Shown in pieces: positions 1-11,088 of a stretch of 64,000 nucleotides of DNA; position 1 is the first letter of the stretch, and each line of letters starts with the position of its first letter. Both the position numbers and the translations under genes were made by a program. The notes under the pieces were generated by a model. That model made no database searches. It saw nothing but the letters and a program-made list of their open reading frames with translations, and was not told where the DNA came from. This DNA is from Halanaerobiaceae bacterium (GTDB lineage Bacteria; Bacillota; Halanaerobiia; Halanaerobiales; Halarsenatibacteraceae): positions 1 to 64,000 of the forward strand of contig PWEJ01000102.1 of NCBI GenBank assembly GCA_003553485.1, read 5' to 3'.

Positions 1-80
1 GAATACTGGAGACAGGTTTTTATTATTTTAATTAGCTAAATTTTGCCTGTTTTTGACATATAGCGAGAGGAGTGGTTCTT

Positions 81-1826
81 TTGAGTGAAAAAATATCAGG
101 TGCTGAAATGTTTGTTAAATCTTTAGAAAAAGAGGGGGTAGAGGTTATCTTTGGCTACCCCGGAGGGACTGTCTTACCAATATATGATAAGCTTTATGAC
201 GCAAATTTTAAGCATGTCTTGCCGCATCATGAGCAGGGAGGAATTCATGCCGCTGATGGCTACGCTCGCTCCACAGGAAGAGTAGGAGTAACAATAGCAA
301 CATCAGGCCCCGGAGCGACCAATCTGGTTACTGGATTAGCCACTGCCTACATGGACTCTGTACCCCTGGTGGCCTTTACTGGCCAGGTCCCCAGTCATAT
401 GCTGGGCACCGATGCCTTTCAAGAGGCTGATATTACCGGGATTTCAATGCCCATTACCAAGCATAATTATTTGGTTAAGGATGTTAAAGAACTGCCTCGC
501 ATCATCAAGGAGGCCTTTCATATTGCCCAGACTGGTAGACCCGGGCCGGTGCTGGTGGATATTCCCAAGGATATGATGGTCTTGGAAGCTGAATTTTCTT
601 ATCCTGAGAAAGTGGACTTGCGCGGTTATAAACCAAACTACGAAGGGCATCCTTTGCAGATTAAGACCGCTGCCCAAAAAATAAATCAAGCAGAGAAGCC
701 AGTCTTTTATGCCGGTGGTGGTGTAATTATCTCCAATGCCAGCCAGGAATTGCGAGAGCTGGCTGAAAAAGCCAAAATTCCTGTTACCACAACTTTGACG
801 GGGCTGGGCTCCTTTGATGAGCATAATGAGTTAAGCCTGGGAATGTTAGGAATGCATGGAAGCACTGAGGCCAATATGGCTATTTCCAATGCTGACCTGA
901 TAATAGCCGTAGGCTGTCGCTTTGATGATAGAGTCACTGGAAAGTTAGAAGAATTTGCCCCGGAGGCTGAGATAATCCATATTGATATAGACCCGGCTGA
1001 AGTAGGCAAAAGAGTTTCTATAGATGTCCCCATTGTTGGTGATGTTAAAAGTATCCTGCAGGATTTAGAGGAGAAAGTTAATGCCAAGAAAAATAATGGC
1101 TGGGGTAAAAAGATAAAAGAATGGCAGGAGATGGATTGCCGTCAGTGTGAAGATGTAGGTGAACAGGGGCGTCTTTCTCCCCGGCCCATAATAGAAGAAA
1201 TAGACAGGTTAACCTCAGGTGATGCCTATATAGTAACGGAAGTGGGTCAGCATCAGATGTGGGCAGCCCAATTTTTTAAATACAACCGCCCCCGTCAGTT
1301 TATTACCTCAGGAGGGCTGGGAACTATGGGATATGGATTTCCAGCTTCCATTGGAGTACAGGTGGGCAATGAAGATGAAGAGGTATTTTTATTAGCCGGC
1401 GAGGGTAGTCTGCAGATGAACATTCAGGAACTTGCTACGGTGGCAAAAAATGATCTTCCTGTAAAAATCATTATATTCAATAATCACTACCTGGGCATGG
1501 TGCGACAATGGCAGGAGATGTTCATGGATAAAAGATATTCTTCTACCTGTATGAGCAAAACAATTGATTGTCCACCCCATTGTTCCAGCCCCGGGGAAGA
1601 TTGCCCGGAGATGGTACCAGACTTTGTTAAACTGGCTGCAGCTTATGGCATTAAAGCTGAGATAATTACCGAACCAGAAGAAATTAAGCCAGCTCTTAAA
1701 AGAGCTAGAGCTGAGGAAGGCCCTTATCTGCTTGACTTTCAAATAGAAGTAGAAGAAAATGTATTTCCGATGGTTCCACCCGGTGGTAGCCTTTATGAAA
1801 TGATATTAGAGGAGGAATCACAATGA
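81..1826 (+). CDS. ilvB: Acetolactate synthase, large (catalytic) subunit
   Basis: This TPP/FAD-dependent enzyme condenses two pyruvates to acetolactate, or pyruvate with 2-oxobutyrate, as the first common step of branched-chain amino-acid synthesis. The three-part TPP-enzyme fold is visible: an N-terminal domain with the catalytic Glu in HHEQG, a central domain, and a C-terminal TPP domain with the GEGS...NNHYLGMV region. The TTG at 81 is preferred because the GAGAGGAG ribosome site ends 8 bases upstream; the alternative GTG at 72 lies inside that site. About 581 residues is normal. One oddity is an insertion of about 16 residues between RYS and PDFVKL that carries four Cys (about residues 490, 497, 501 and 508). 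The gene overlaps ilvN by four bases, as expected for a translationally coupled regulatory subunit. Confidence 0.97.
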   Translation: MSEKISGAEMFVKSLEKEGVEVIFGYPGGTVLPIYDKLYDANFKHVLPHHEQGGIHAADGYARSTGRVGVTIATSGPGATNLVTGLATAYMDSVPLVAFTGQVPSHMLGTDAFQEADITGISMPITKHNYLVKDVKELPRIIKEAFHIAQTGRPGPVLVDIPKDMMVLEAEFSYPEKVDLRGYKPNYEGHPLQIKTAAQKINQAEKPVFYAGGGVIISNASQELRELAEKAKIPVTTTLTGLGSFDEHNELSLGMLGMHGSTEANMAISNADLIIAVGCRFDDRVTGKLEEFAPEAEIIHIDIDPAEVGKRVSIDVPIVGDVKSILQDLEEKVNAKKNNGWGKKIKEWQEMDCRQCEDVGEQGRLSPRPIIEEIDRLTSGDAYIVTEVGQHQMWAAQFFKYNRPRQFITSGGLGTMGYGFPASIGVQVGNEDEEVFLLAGEGSLQMNIQELATVAKNDLPVKIIIFNNHYLGMVRQWQEMFMDKRYSSTCMSKTIDCPPHCSSPGEDCPEMVPDFVKLAAAYGIKAEIITEPEEIKPALKRARAEEGPYLLDFQIEVEENVFPMVPPGGSLYEMILEEESQ

Positions 1827-2302
1827 AACATACCGTAGCAGTTAAAGTGGCCAATGAAGCTGGAGTATTAGCCAGGATTGCCAGTCTTTTTAGTCGCCGT
1901 GGTTTTAATATAGAGAGTCTTTCTGTGGGACAGACAGAGAGAGAGGATGTATCTCGAATTACTTTAGTGGTCTGTGGCAACAAAAAAGATCTGGAACAGC
2001 TGGAAAAGCAGCTAAACAAACAGGTTATTGTCTATAAAGTCAGTAATATTACCAATGACCCGGCTGTTAATCGCAGTATGGCCCTGATAAAGGTTAAGGC
2101 TAATTATTCTACCCGCTCGGAAATAATCCAGATTGTTGATGTCTTTCGGGGAGAAATAGTTGATGTGGCCAATGATTCAGTCATGGTAGAGGTTACAGGA
2201 GATGAAGGCAAAATTAATGCCATGGAAGAACTCTTAGACCCCTATGGAATTATAGAATTAGTAAGGACGGGAAAAATCGCTATGACTAGAGGTAAAAAAT
2301 AA
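1823..2302 (+). CDS. ilvN: Acetolactate synthase, small (regulatory) subunit
   Basis: This 159-residue protein has an N-terminal ACT domain (starting KHTVAVKVANEAGVLARIASLF) followed by the C-terminal ALS small-subunit domain. It binds the large subunit and gives it activity and valine feedback control. The family length is about 160 residues. The ATG overlaps the ilvB stop as ATGA, and the ribosome site GGAGGAATC lies inside the ilvB end. A 90-base gap separates it from ilvC, with no obvious terminator, so it is probably in the same transcript. Confidence 0.96.
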   Translation: MKHTVAVKVANEAGVLARIASLFSRRGFNIESLSVGQTEREDVSRITLVVCGNKKDLEQLEKQLNKQVIVYKVSNITNDPAVNRSMALIKVKANYSTRSEIIQIVDVFRGEIVDVANDSVMVEVTGDEGKINAMEELLDPYGIIELVRTGKIAMTRGKK

Positions 2303-2391
2303 ATATTTTTATTGATGATAGCATAATAGAGAAAATTACAGTTATTTAAAATATGTTGAGAGCTGGAATGAAAAGAGGGAGCTGAAATATA

Positions 2392-3384
2392 ATGGTAAAA
2401 ATGTATTATGACGAAGATGCTAATTTAGATTTGCTGGCTGATAAGACAATAGCAATCGTTGGTTATGGCAGTCAGGGTCATGCCCAGGCTCAGAACCTGC
2501 GAGATTCTGGGTTGGAGGTGATAGTGGGGCAGCGTAAAGGGGGAGATAGCTACGAACAGGCAGTTGCTGACGGTTTTTCTCCTAAAGAAGTCGCTGAAGC
2601 GGCCAAAGAGGCCGATATAGTACAAATTTTACTACCTGACGTTATTCAAAAATCTGTCTATAAAAAAGCCATTGAACCCAACCTGGAAGCAGGCAATGCC
2701 CTAGTCTTCTCCCATGGCTTCAATATTCACTTCGACCAGATCGTTCCTCCTGAAGATGTGGATGTATTTATGGTAGCCCCTAAAAGCCCTGGTCACCTGC
2801 TCAGAAGAGTCTATACCCAGGGAGCAGGAGTGCCCTGTTTATTGGCTGTCTACCAGGACGCCACAGGAAAGGCCAAAGATGTAGGTTTAGCCTATGCCAA
2901 GGGGATTGGCGGTACCAGAGCCGGAGTTATTGAAACCACCTTCAAAGAGGAAACAGAGACTGATCTTTTCGGGGAACAGGCAGTGCTCTGTGGTGGAGCC
3001 ACTGAATTGGTTAGAGCAGGCTTCGAAACCCTAGTAGAAGCAGGTTATCAGCCGGAAATTGCCTATTTTGAATGTTTGCATGAATTGAAATTAATAGTTG
3101 ACCTGATGTATGAAGGTGGAATTGCCAGGATGAGGGATTCCATTTCTGATACAGCTGAGTATGGAGATTTAATAGCAGGCAAAAAAGTTATTAATGATAA
3201 ATCACGGGAAGAAATGCAAAATCTTTTAAGCGATATTCAACAGGGAGAGTTTGCTAAACGCTGGTTACTAGAAAATCAAGTTGGACGTCCAGCCTATAAT
3301 AAACGCAAAGAAAAAGAAGCCAATCATCAAATTGAACAGGTAGGCCAAAAACTTCGTGATATGATGAAATGGATTGAAGAATAA
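2392..3384 (+). CDS. ilvC: Ketol-acid reductoisomerase (class I)
   Basis: It converts acetolactate or acetohydroxybutyrate to the dihydroxy acids by Mg-dependent alkyl migration and NAD(P)H reduction. The N-terminal Rossmann motif [17 protein letters not shown] is visible. The knotted C-terminal domain carries the metal and catalytic acidic residues in the [17 protein letters not shown] and [19 protein letters not shown] regions. The 330-residue length is that of short class I enzymes. The coenzyme-specificity loop after the second strand reads [12 protein letters not shown], where the common form is GLR-G-S-K-S-W; a Gly and an Asp occur where Ser and Lys are usual. This may relax NADPH preference (inference). 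Confidence 0.97.
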   Translation: MVKMYYDEDANLDLLADKTIAIVGYGSQGHAQAQNLRDSGLEVIVGQRKGGDSYEQAVADGFSPKEVAEAAKEADIVQILLPDVIQKSVYKKAIEPNLEAGNALVFSHGFNIHFDQIVPPEDVDVFMVAPKSPGHLLRRVYTQGAGVPCLLAVYQDATGKAKDVGLAYAKGIGGTRAGVIETTFKEETETDLFGEQAVLCGGATELVRAGFETLVEAGYQPEIAYFECLHELKLIVDLMYEGGIARMRDSISDTAEYGDLIAGKKVINDKSREEMQNLLSDIQQGEFAKRWLLENQVGRPAYNKRKEKEANHQIEQVGQKLRDMMKWIEE

Positions 3385-3399
3385 AGGAGTTGCATAAAA

Positions 3400-4905
3400 A
3401 TGGGTGTTAAAATATTTGATACAACATTAAGAGATGGTGAACAATCTCCTGGAGTAAGCTTAAATGTAGAAGAAAAATTACGGATTGCTCAACAGCTTGC
3501 TCGTCTAAAAGTTGATGTAATAGAGGCTGGATTTCCCATTGCCTCTGAAGGGGATTTTGCTGCAGTGCAAAAAATAGCTCAGGAAGTAAAGGGGCCAGTA
3601 ATTGCAGCTTTAGCCCGCACCAGTTTTCCTGATATAGACCGGGCCTGGCAGGCCATTCAAGAGGCTGAAAAACCAAGGATCCATACCTTTATTGCTACCT
3701 CTCCCATTCATATGGAGTTTAAACTGCAAAAAAGCCCTGAAGAGGTTTTGCAGAGTGCAGTTAAAGCTGTGGAGAGAGCAAAAACTTATACAGATGATGT
3801 TGAATTCTCAGCCGAGGATGCCTCTCGGAGTGAGCGAGAATTTCTCTGTGAAATCTTTACAGCTGTTATTGAAGCCGGTGCTACCACCATCAATATTCCC
3901 GATACAGTGGGGTATGCTACTCCAGGGGAATTTGGGGAGCTGGTTAAATATATTTATGATAATGTCAGCAACATAGACCAGGCTGAAGTAAGTGTCCACT
4001 GCCATAATGATTTAGGTTTAGCAGTGGCTAATTCTATTGCTGCTTTAGAAAATGGAGCTACTCAGGTCGAATGTGCTGTAAATGGCATTGGAGAAAGAGC
4101 CGGTAACGCTGCTTTAGAAGAAATTGCCCTGGCTTTAAATACCCGCCAGGATTATTATGATGATAGAACTAATCTTGAGTTGCAGGAAATTTATCGGACA
4201 AGCAAACTTGTAAGCCAGTTGACCGGCATGGATATCCAGTTTAATAAAGCAGTCGTTGGTAAAAATGCCTTTGCCCATGAATCAGGCATTCATCAGGATG
4301 GAGTGATTAAAGAGCGGACTACCTATGAAATAATGGATGCCAGGACAATAGGATTAGAAGAGAATCAGATTGTGCTGGGCAAACATTCTGGCAGACATGC
4401 TTTCAGGGATAAATTAAAAGAGTTAGGATATGAATTGGATGATGAAGAATTAAACAAAGCCTTTAAGCGCTTTAAGGAGCTGGCAGACCGCAAGGGAGAA
4501 ATAACTGGCCTTGACCTGGAAGCCATAGTGGAAGATCAATTCGGTCAAAGCCTGCAGGTAATGGATCTAAAATTATTACAGATAACCACTGGCAATGGCC
4601 TCTCTACTGCTACTATTCACATGGAAAAGCAGGGTGAGAAGATATTAAAATCTGTATGTTCTGAAGGTGGGCCTATTGATGCCACCTATGAGGCAATCAA
4701 CCAGGCCGCTGACCTTGACTGTCAGCTGGTAATCTTTAAAATTGACGCCATTACTGGTGGAAAAGATGCTTTAGGTCATGTAACTGTTAAAGTTGAACAC
4801 CAGGACGATGTTTATATCGGTCGTGGTGTAAGTACTGATATTATAAAGGCAAGTGCTGTTGCTTATAATAATGCCTTAAACAAAATACTAGTAGCTAGTG
4901 GTTGA
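3400..4905 (+). CDS. leuA: 2-isopropylmalate synthase
   Basis: It condenses 2-oxoisovalerate with acetyl-CoA, the committed step to leucine. The N-terminal TIM barrel begins with the family signature [17 protein letters not shown], followed by metal-binding HCHNDLG and the [14 protein letters not shown] motif. The last 120 or so residues form the LeuA dimer/allosteric domain for leucine feedback. The length of 501 residues is standard. A strong AAGGAGTTG ribosome site precedes the ATG, 15 bases after ilvC. It can be told from the neighbouring citramalate synthase by the EQSPG versus TQREG form of the first motif. Confidence 0.96.
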   Translation: MGVKIFDTTLRDGEQSPGVSLNVEEKLRIAQQLARLKVDVIEAGFPIASEGDFAAVQKIAQEVKGPVIAALARTSFPDIDRAWQAIQEAEKPRIHTFIATSPIHMEFKLQKSPEEVLQSAVKAVERAKTYTDDVEFSAEDASRSEREFLCEIFTAVIEAGATTINIPDTVGYATPGEFGELVKYIYDNVSNIDQAEVSVHCHNDLGLAVANSIAALENGATQVECAVNGIGERAGNAALEEIALALNTRQDYYDDRTNLELQEIYRTSKLVSQLTGMDIQFNKAVVGKNAFAHESGIHQDGVIKERTTYEIMDARTIGLEENQIVLGKHSGRHAFRDKLKELGYELDDEELNKAFKRFKELADRKGEITGLDLEAIVEDQFGQSLQVMDLKLLQITTGNGLSTATIHMEKQGEKILKSVCSEGGPIDATYEAINQAADLDCQLVIFKIDAITGGKDALGHVTVKVEHQDDVYIGRGVSTDIIKASAVAYNNALNKILVASG

Positions 4906-4924
4906 CTGGAAAGGCGGTTAAATT

Positions 4925-6186
<1,262 letters not shown>

Positions 6187-6187
<1 letters not shown>

Positions 6188-6681
6188 TGGAGTTACAGGG
6201 AAAAGCCTGGAAGTACGGTGATGATATAGATACTGATGTAATAATACCAGCTCGCTACTTAAATACTTCTGATCCCCAGGAGCTGGCTAAACACTGTCTG
6301 GAAGATTTAGATCCTCAATTTAAAGAGAAAATGACAGCAGGAGATTTAATCGTAGCCGGAGATAATTTTGGCTGTGGAAGTTCTCGGGAGCATGCTCCTT
6401 TAGCCATTAAAGCGGCTGGAGTTTCCTGTGTCATAGCTAATTCCTTTGCTCGAATTTTTTATCGCAATGCTTTAAATATCGGTTTGCCGATTTTAGAGTG
6501 CCCCTCAGCTGTGATTGATATATCCGAAGGTGATGAAATAAAGGTTGATATAGATAGTGGTTTGATCTTCAATTTGTCCACAGAAAAGAAGTATCAAGCT
6601 GTTCCTTTTCCTGATTTTATGCAGGAATTAATCCAGTCTGGAGGGCTGATCAATTATGTGAGAAAGCAGGTGAAAGAATAA
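6187..6681 (+). CDS. leuD: 3-isopropylmalate dehydratase, small subunit
   Basis: This 164-residue swivel-domain partner of LeuC begins with the typical [21 protein letters not shown]. It contains the [21 protein letters not shown] substrate-binding motif and the [15 protein letters not shown] segment. The short length matches the archaeal/clostridial type that pairs with 420-residue LeuC. It sits between leuC (one-base overlap) and leuB (stop directly followed by ATG), so the genes are tightly coupled. Confidence 0.95.
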
Positions 6682-7731
6682 ATGTCTGAATATAATATAG
6701 CTCTGATACCAGGCGATGGCATAGGTCCAGAAGTGGTAGCCCAGGGAGTGAAGGTCCTGGAAAAATTGGCCCAAATCAGTACTTTGAATTTTAATTTTCA
6801 GGAATTTCCCCTGGGGGCTGACCATTATCTAAGCACTGGCGAACTTATTAGCCCGGAGACCAAGCAGGACCTGGCCGACTTCGATGCTCTTTATTTAGGT
6901 GCCGTCGGTGATCCTCGAGTTAAACCTGGAGTTTTAGAACATGGAATTTTATTGGATCTGCGCTTTTCCTTTGATATGTATATCAACCTGCGGCCAGTGA
7001 AGCTCTTAATGGAAAAGTTTACCCCCCTTAAGGATACCAGCCCAGAGGATATAGATATGTTAGTGGTAAGAGAAAATACCGAGGGGTTGTATGCTGGCAG
7101 CGGTGGATTTCTTAAAAAAGATACCCCCCAGGAAGTGGCCGTGCAGGAGATGATCAACACCTATCATGGGGTGGAAAGAGTAATCCGCTATGCCTATGAA
7201 TATGCTGCCAGGAAAGAGGGGAAATTGACCCTCTGTGATAAGTGTAATGTTCTGGAATATGCTCATGATCTCTGGCAGAGAGTTTATAAAAAGGTGGGGG
7301 AAGACTTTCCCGCTGTTGAGCAGGATCATATTTTAGTTGATGCTATGACCATGAAGATGGTCAGAAATCCTGAGATTTTCGATGTAGTGGTGACCTGTAA
7401 TATGTTCGGTGATATCATTACTGATTTAGGTGCCGAGATTCAGGGGGGAATGGGTCTGGCTGTTTCTGGCAACATTAACCCAGAAGGAGTTTCGATGTTT
7501 GAACCAGTACACGGCTCTGCTCCTGATATTGCTGGTGAAGGTAAAGCCAACCCCACAGCAGCTTTATTGGCAGCAGCTATGATGGTTGAGGTTTTAGGCC
7601 ACCGGAAAGAAGCAGAGAAGATAGAAAAAGCTGTCAATAATGCTCTAACAGCAGGAAAAACCACTGAAGACATGGGCGGTAGACTTTCAACAAGTGAAGC
7701 AGGAGATTATATCTGTAGTATTTTAGAGTAA
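6682..7731 (+). CDS. leuB: 3-isopropylmalate dehydrogenase, archaeal/IDH-like branch
   Basis: This beta-decarboxylating dehydrogenase produces 2-oxoisocaproate from 3-isopropylmalate and, in this context, probably 2-oxobutyrate from 3-methylmalate. The family motifs are clear: IPGDGIGPEVV at the start, MYINLRPVKL, and the metal-binding NMFGDIITDLGAEIQGG and FEPVHGSAPDIAGEGKANP regions. However, the substrate-loop signature is RENTEGLYAG, not the RELTGGIYFG of ordinary bacterial LeuB, and GVLEHGILLDLRFSFD also looks like tartrate/homoisocitrate dehydrogenases. The position between leuD and cimA supports a LeuB role, but specificity may be broad. Confidence 0.85.
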   Translation: MSEYNIALIPGDGIGPEVVAQGVKVLEKLAQISTLNFNFQEFPLGADHYLSTGELISPETKQDLADFDALYLGAVGDPRVKPGVLEHGILLDLRFSFDMYINLRPVKLLMEKFTPLKDTSPEDIDMLVVRENTEGLYAGSGGFLKKDTPQEVAVQEMINTYHGVERVIRYAYEYAARKEGKLTLCDKCNVLEYAHDLWQRVYKKVGEDFPAVEQDHILVDAMTMKMVRNPEIFDVVVTCNMFGDIITDLGAEIQGGMGLAVSGNINPEGVSMFEPVHGSAPDIAGEGKANPTAALLAAAMMVEVLGHRKEAEKIEKAVNNALTAGKTTEDMGGRLSTSEAGDYICSILE

Positions 7732-7779
7732 TATAAAGTAACTAAAGCAATTGTTGAATAGGAGGCATTTAGAAGGATA

Positions 7780-9357
7780 ATGATAAAAATATATGATACT
7801 AGTCTGCGTGATGGAACCCAGCGAGAAGGGATCTCCTATTCCACCGAAGATAAATTAAATATCACCAGAAAACTAGCTGAAACAGGGATTGATTATATAG
7901 AAGGAGGTTGGCCGGGCTCTAACCCCAAGGATATTGAGTATTTTGCCCGAGTCCAGGAATTGGATCTGCCCAATAGCAAAATTGCTGCCTTTGGCAGCAC
8001 CAGACATGCTAATATCTCTCCAGCTGAGGATAAAAATTTGCAGGCTATTATAGATTCTGGAGCTGATGTGGCAACTATAGTAGGCAAGTCCTGGGTATTG
8101 CATGTAGAAGAGGCCCTTAATACCAGTTTAGAGGAAAATCTGGCCATGATAGAAAGCTCAGTGAGATATTTAAAAGAACAGGGAATGGAAGTCTTTTTTG
8201 ATGCAGAACATTTTTTTGCTGGATATCAAGACTCAGCTGACTATGCTTTGAAGGTACTGCAAGCCGCCGAAAGAGGTGGTGCTGATGCCCTGGTTCTCTG
8301 TGATACCAATGGTGGGACGATGCCCTCCAGGTTGCGGGAAATAATTAAGGAAGTCAAGCAGGAGGTTTCCTGTTCCCTGGGGATTCACGCCCATAATGAT
8401 TGTGAGCTGGCCGTTGCCAATACTCTGGTTGCTGTGGAAGAAGGAGTTTCCCAGGTGCAGGGAACCATAAATGGCTATGGTGAGCGCTGCGGAAATGCCA
8501 ATCTATCATCGATAATACCCAACCTGCAGTTGAAGTATGACTATCAGGTAGTAAGCCCGGAAGAGTTGAAAAAGTTGACGGCTACCTCCCGATATGTTAG
8601 TGAAGCTGCTAATCTCAATCCCCCTGCCCAGGCTCCCTATGTGGGAGAAAGTGCCTTTGCCCATAAAGGGGGTATTCATGTTAGTGCTATTTTGAAAAAT
8701 TCCCGCACCTATGAACATCAGGACCCGGAGCTGGTAGGCAATAAACGCCGGGTGTTGGTATCAGAGCTGTCAGGAAAAAGCAATTTGATTTATAAGGCTG
8801 AAGAATTAGGCATAGAATTAGATGCTGATAACCATAATCTCAAGGCAGTGCTCAACAAAATCAAGAAACTGGAGCATGAAGGCTATTATTTTGAGGGAGC
8901 TGAGGCCTCTCTTAAACTCCTTTTAGAAAAAGCTAGAGGAGATTATGAAAAGCTCTTTGAGTTAGAGGGGATTAGAATTTTGACCGATAAGAAAGAGGCT
9001 ATTAACCCTCACTCTGAGTCCACTATTAAAGTCTTGGTAGAGGGCAAGAAGGTCCATACGGCGGCAGAAGGGGTAGGGCCTGTCAATGCTTTAGATAAGG
9101 CTTTAAGGAAAGCCTTAGTCAATTTCTACCCTGAGATCAGCAATATTTATTTAGTAAACTACAAAGTACGAGTTCTCAATGGTAAAGATGGTACAGCAGC
9201 CCGGGTTAGAGTATTAATCGAAAGCAGTAATGGAGATGAGAGCTGGGGGACGGTGGGAGTATCCAGTAATATTATTGAGGCTAGCTGGCAGGCTTTAGTC
9301 GATAGTATCCAACATGGAATCAAGATAGCCCGGGAAAATAAAGAGGTGAAAAAGTGA
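7780..9357 (+). CDS. cimA: (R)-citramalate synthase
   Basis: It condenses pyruvate and acetyl-CoA to citramalate, giving 2-oxobutyrate for isoleucine without threonine deaminase. The start [17 protein letters not shown] is the citramalate-synthase variant of the LeuA barrel signature. [14 protein letters not shown] and [12 protein letters not shown] follow, and [11 protein letters not shown] lies before the helical region. The C-terminal third is a LeuA-type regulatory dimer domain. Length 525 is normal for CimA. An AGGAGGCATTT ribosome site precedes the ATG. The last bases overlap ilvD as GTGA. Another member of the LeuA family is possible but less likely. Confidence 0.93.
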   Translation: MIKIYDTSLRDGTQREGISYSTEDKLNITRKLAETGIDYIEGGWPGSNPKDIEYFARVQELDLPNSKIAAFGSTRHANISPAEDKNLQAIIDSGADVATIVGKSWVLHVEEALNTSLEENLAMIESSVRYLKEQGMEVFFDAEHFFAGYQDSADYALKVLQAAERGGADALVLCDTNGGTMPSRLREIIKEVKQEVSCSLGIHAHNDCELAVANTLVAVEEGVSQVQGTINGYGERCGNANLSSIIPNLQLKYDYQVVSPEELKKLTATSRYVSEAANLNPPAQAPYVGESAFAHKGGIHVSAILKNSRTYEHQDPELVGNKRRVLVSELSGKSNLIYKAEELGIELDADNHNLKAVLNKIKKLEHEGYYFEGAEASLKLLLEKARGDYEKLFELEGIRILTDKKEAINPHSESTIKVLVEGKKVHTAAEGVGPVNALDKALRKALVNFYPEISNIYLVNYKVRVLNGKDGTAARVRVLIESSNGDESWGTVGVSSNIIEASWQALVDSIQHGIKIARENKEVKK

Positions 9358-11021
9358 ATAAAAATAGTGACAAGGTAACTGGCAAAATTGATAATGCTCC
9401 TCAACGTTCTCTTTTTAAAGCCTTGGGCCTGACTGATCAAGAACTAGAAGATCCTTTGATTGGTATCGCCAATTCTTTCAGTGAGTTGATACCAGGACAT
9501 AGTGATCTTAAGAAAGTTGCTGCAGCGGTGAAGGCCGGAGTGAGAAGAGCCGGAGGGACGCCCTTAGAATTTGGCACTATCGGAGTCTGTGATGGAATTG
9601 CTATGGGACATGAAGGGATGCACTTCTCCCTGGCCAGCAGAGAATTAATAGCCGATTCTGTGGAATCGGTAGCCAGAGCCCATGCCCTTGATGCTTTGGT
9701 ATTAATACCAAACTGTGATAAGGTGGTACCAGGGATGATAATGGCTGCTTTGCGTTTGAATATTCCGGCTCTGGTTATTAGTGGGGGCCCGATGATGGCC
9801 GGGCAGCATGGCAGCGAAAATATCGATTTAAAGACTGTTTTTGAAGGGGTAGCAGCTGTTAAAGCTGGCAAAATGACCGAGGAAGAGTTATCGACAATAG
9901 AAAATTCAGCCTGTCCTGGCTGTGGTAGCTGTGCAGGAATGTTTACTGCAAATTCCATGAACTGTTTAACAGAGGTTTTGGGGCTGGGTTTACCTGGCAA
10001 TGGGACAATTCCTGCTGTGGAGGCAGCCAGGCTGCGCTTAGCCAAAAAAGCAGGCCAGCAAATCGTAAGGCTCTTTAAGGAGGACTTAAAACCCCGGGAT
10101 ATTGTTAAGGAAGAATCCTTTATCAATGCCCTGAAGGTAGATATGGCCCTGGGTTGTTCTACTAACACCGCTTTGCATTTACCTGCAATTGCCCATGAAG
10201 CCAATGTTGATCTGGAGATCGAATTGATAAATGAAATTAAGGAACAAATACCCCATTTATGCAGTTTAAGTCCAGCAGGGGAGCATCATATTCAGGATCT
10301 TCATCGGGCCGGCGGTATACCAGCAGTGATGAAAATATTGCAGCAAAATGATCTCTTAGCTGACGAAGTGATGACAGTGACAGGACAAAAATTGCGCGAA
10401 AATCTCCTGGGAGTAAAAGTTGCTGACAGGCAGGTTATAAGGGATTTTACCACAGCTTATCATGCCACAGGAGGTTTAGCTGTCTTAAAGGGCAATATTG
10501 CTCCCCAGGGAGCGGTGGTGAAACAGGCAGCCGTAGCGGAAGAGATGCTGGTCCATGAAGGTCCAGCTAGAGTTTTTAACTCCGAAGAGGAGGCAGTGGC
10601 TGCAATCCATGCCGGTAAGATCAATTCCGGCGATGTTATTGTGATAAAATATGAAGGGCCTAAGGGTGGTCCTGGTATGCGGGAGATGTTATCCCCAACT
10701 TCAGCTATAGCTGGCGTCGGTCTGGATAAGGAAGTGGCTCTCCTCACCGATGGCAGGTTCTCTGGAGCTAGCCGCGGGGCTTCTATAGGTCATATTTCCC
10801 CGGAAGCAATGGCCGGAGGGCCTCTGGCGGTAGTAGAGGAAAATGATCTAATAAAAATAGATATCCCAGCTGAAAAATTGGCAGTGGATATTTCCGCTGA
10901 AGAGTTACAGCAAAGAATGAAATCATGGCAGAAACCCGGTGCTAAAGTTGAGAGCAGTTACTTAAGAAGATATGCTAGTATGGTGAGTTCAGCTGCTAAA
11001 GGAGCCATATTAGAAGTGTAA
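9354..11021 (+). CDS. ilvD: Dihydroxy-acid dehydratase
   Basis: This Fe-S enzyme dehydrates the dihydroxy acids to 2-oxoisovalerate and 2-oxo-3-methylvalerate. The cluster cysteines are visible in NCDKVVPGM and [18 protein letters not shown]. The C-terminal [15 protein letters not shown] and [21 protein letters not shown] blocks are characteristic. The 555-residue length is usual. The GTG start overlaps the cimA stop (GTGA), with GAGGTG just upstream as the ribosome site. A long antisense frame inside this gene is judged a shadow. Confidence 0.96.
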   Translation: MNKNSDKVTGKIDNAPQRSLFKALGLTDQELEDPLIGIANSFSELIPGHSDLKKVAAAVKAGVRRAGGTPLEFGTIGVCDGIAMGHEGMHFSLASRELIADSVESVARAHALDALVLIPNCDKVVPGMIMAALRLNIPALVISGGPMMAGQHGSENIDLKTVFEGVAAVKAGKMTEEELSTIENSACPGCGSCAGMFTANSMNCLTEVLGLGLPGNGTIPAVEAARLRLAKKAGQQIVRLFKEDLKPRDIVKEESFINALKVDMALGCSTNTALHLPAIAHEANVDLEIELINEIKEQIPHLCSLSPAGEHHIQDLHRAGGIPAVMKILQQNDLLADEVMTVTGQKLRENLLGVKVADRQVIRDFTTAYHATGGLAVLKGNIAPQGAVVKQAAVAEEMLVHEGPARVFNSEEEAVAAIHAGKINSGDVIVIKYEGPKGGPGMREMLSPTSAIAGVGLDKEVALLTDGRFSGASRGASIGHISPEAMAGGPLAVVEENDLIKIDIPAEKLAVDISAEELQQRMKSWQKPGAKVESSYLRRYASMVSSAAKGAILEV

Positions 11022-11088
11022 AATGGGTTAGGACTTATATTTAGCAGATTAATTAATAACTTACTAAGAAAACTGGAGGATTTAAAGA

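Noticed and set aside
12-54. Weak ACAGG/CCTGT hairpin followed by T in front of ilvB
   Set aside because: Only 5 bp of stem over a 29-base loop; it could be the tail of an ilv leader attenuator but the rest lies outside the window.
9437-10204. Long antisense frame (255 codons) inside ilvD
   Set aside because: The + strand frame is a complete, well-conserved ilvD with catalytic motifs; the antisense frame has no ribosome site and no recognisable domain.
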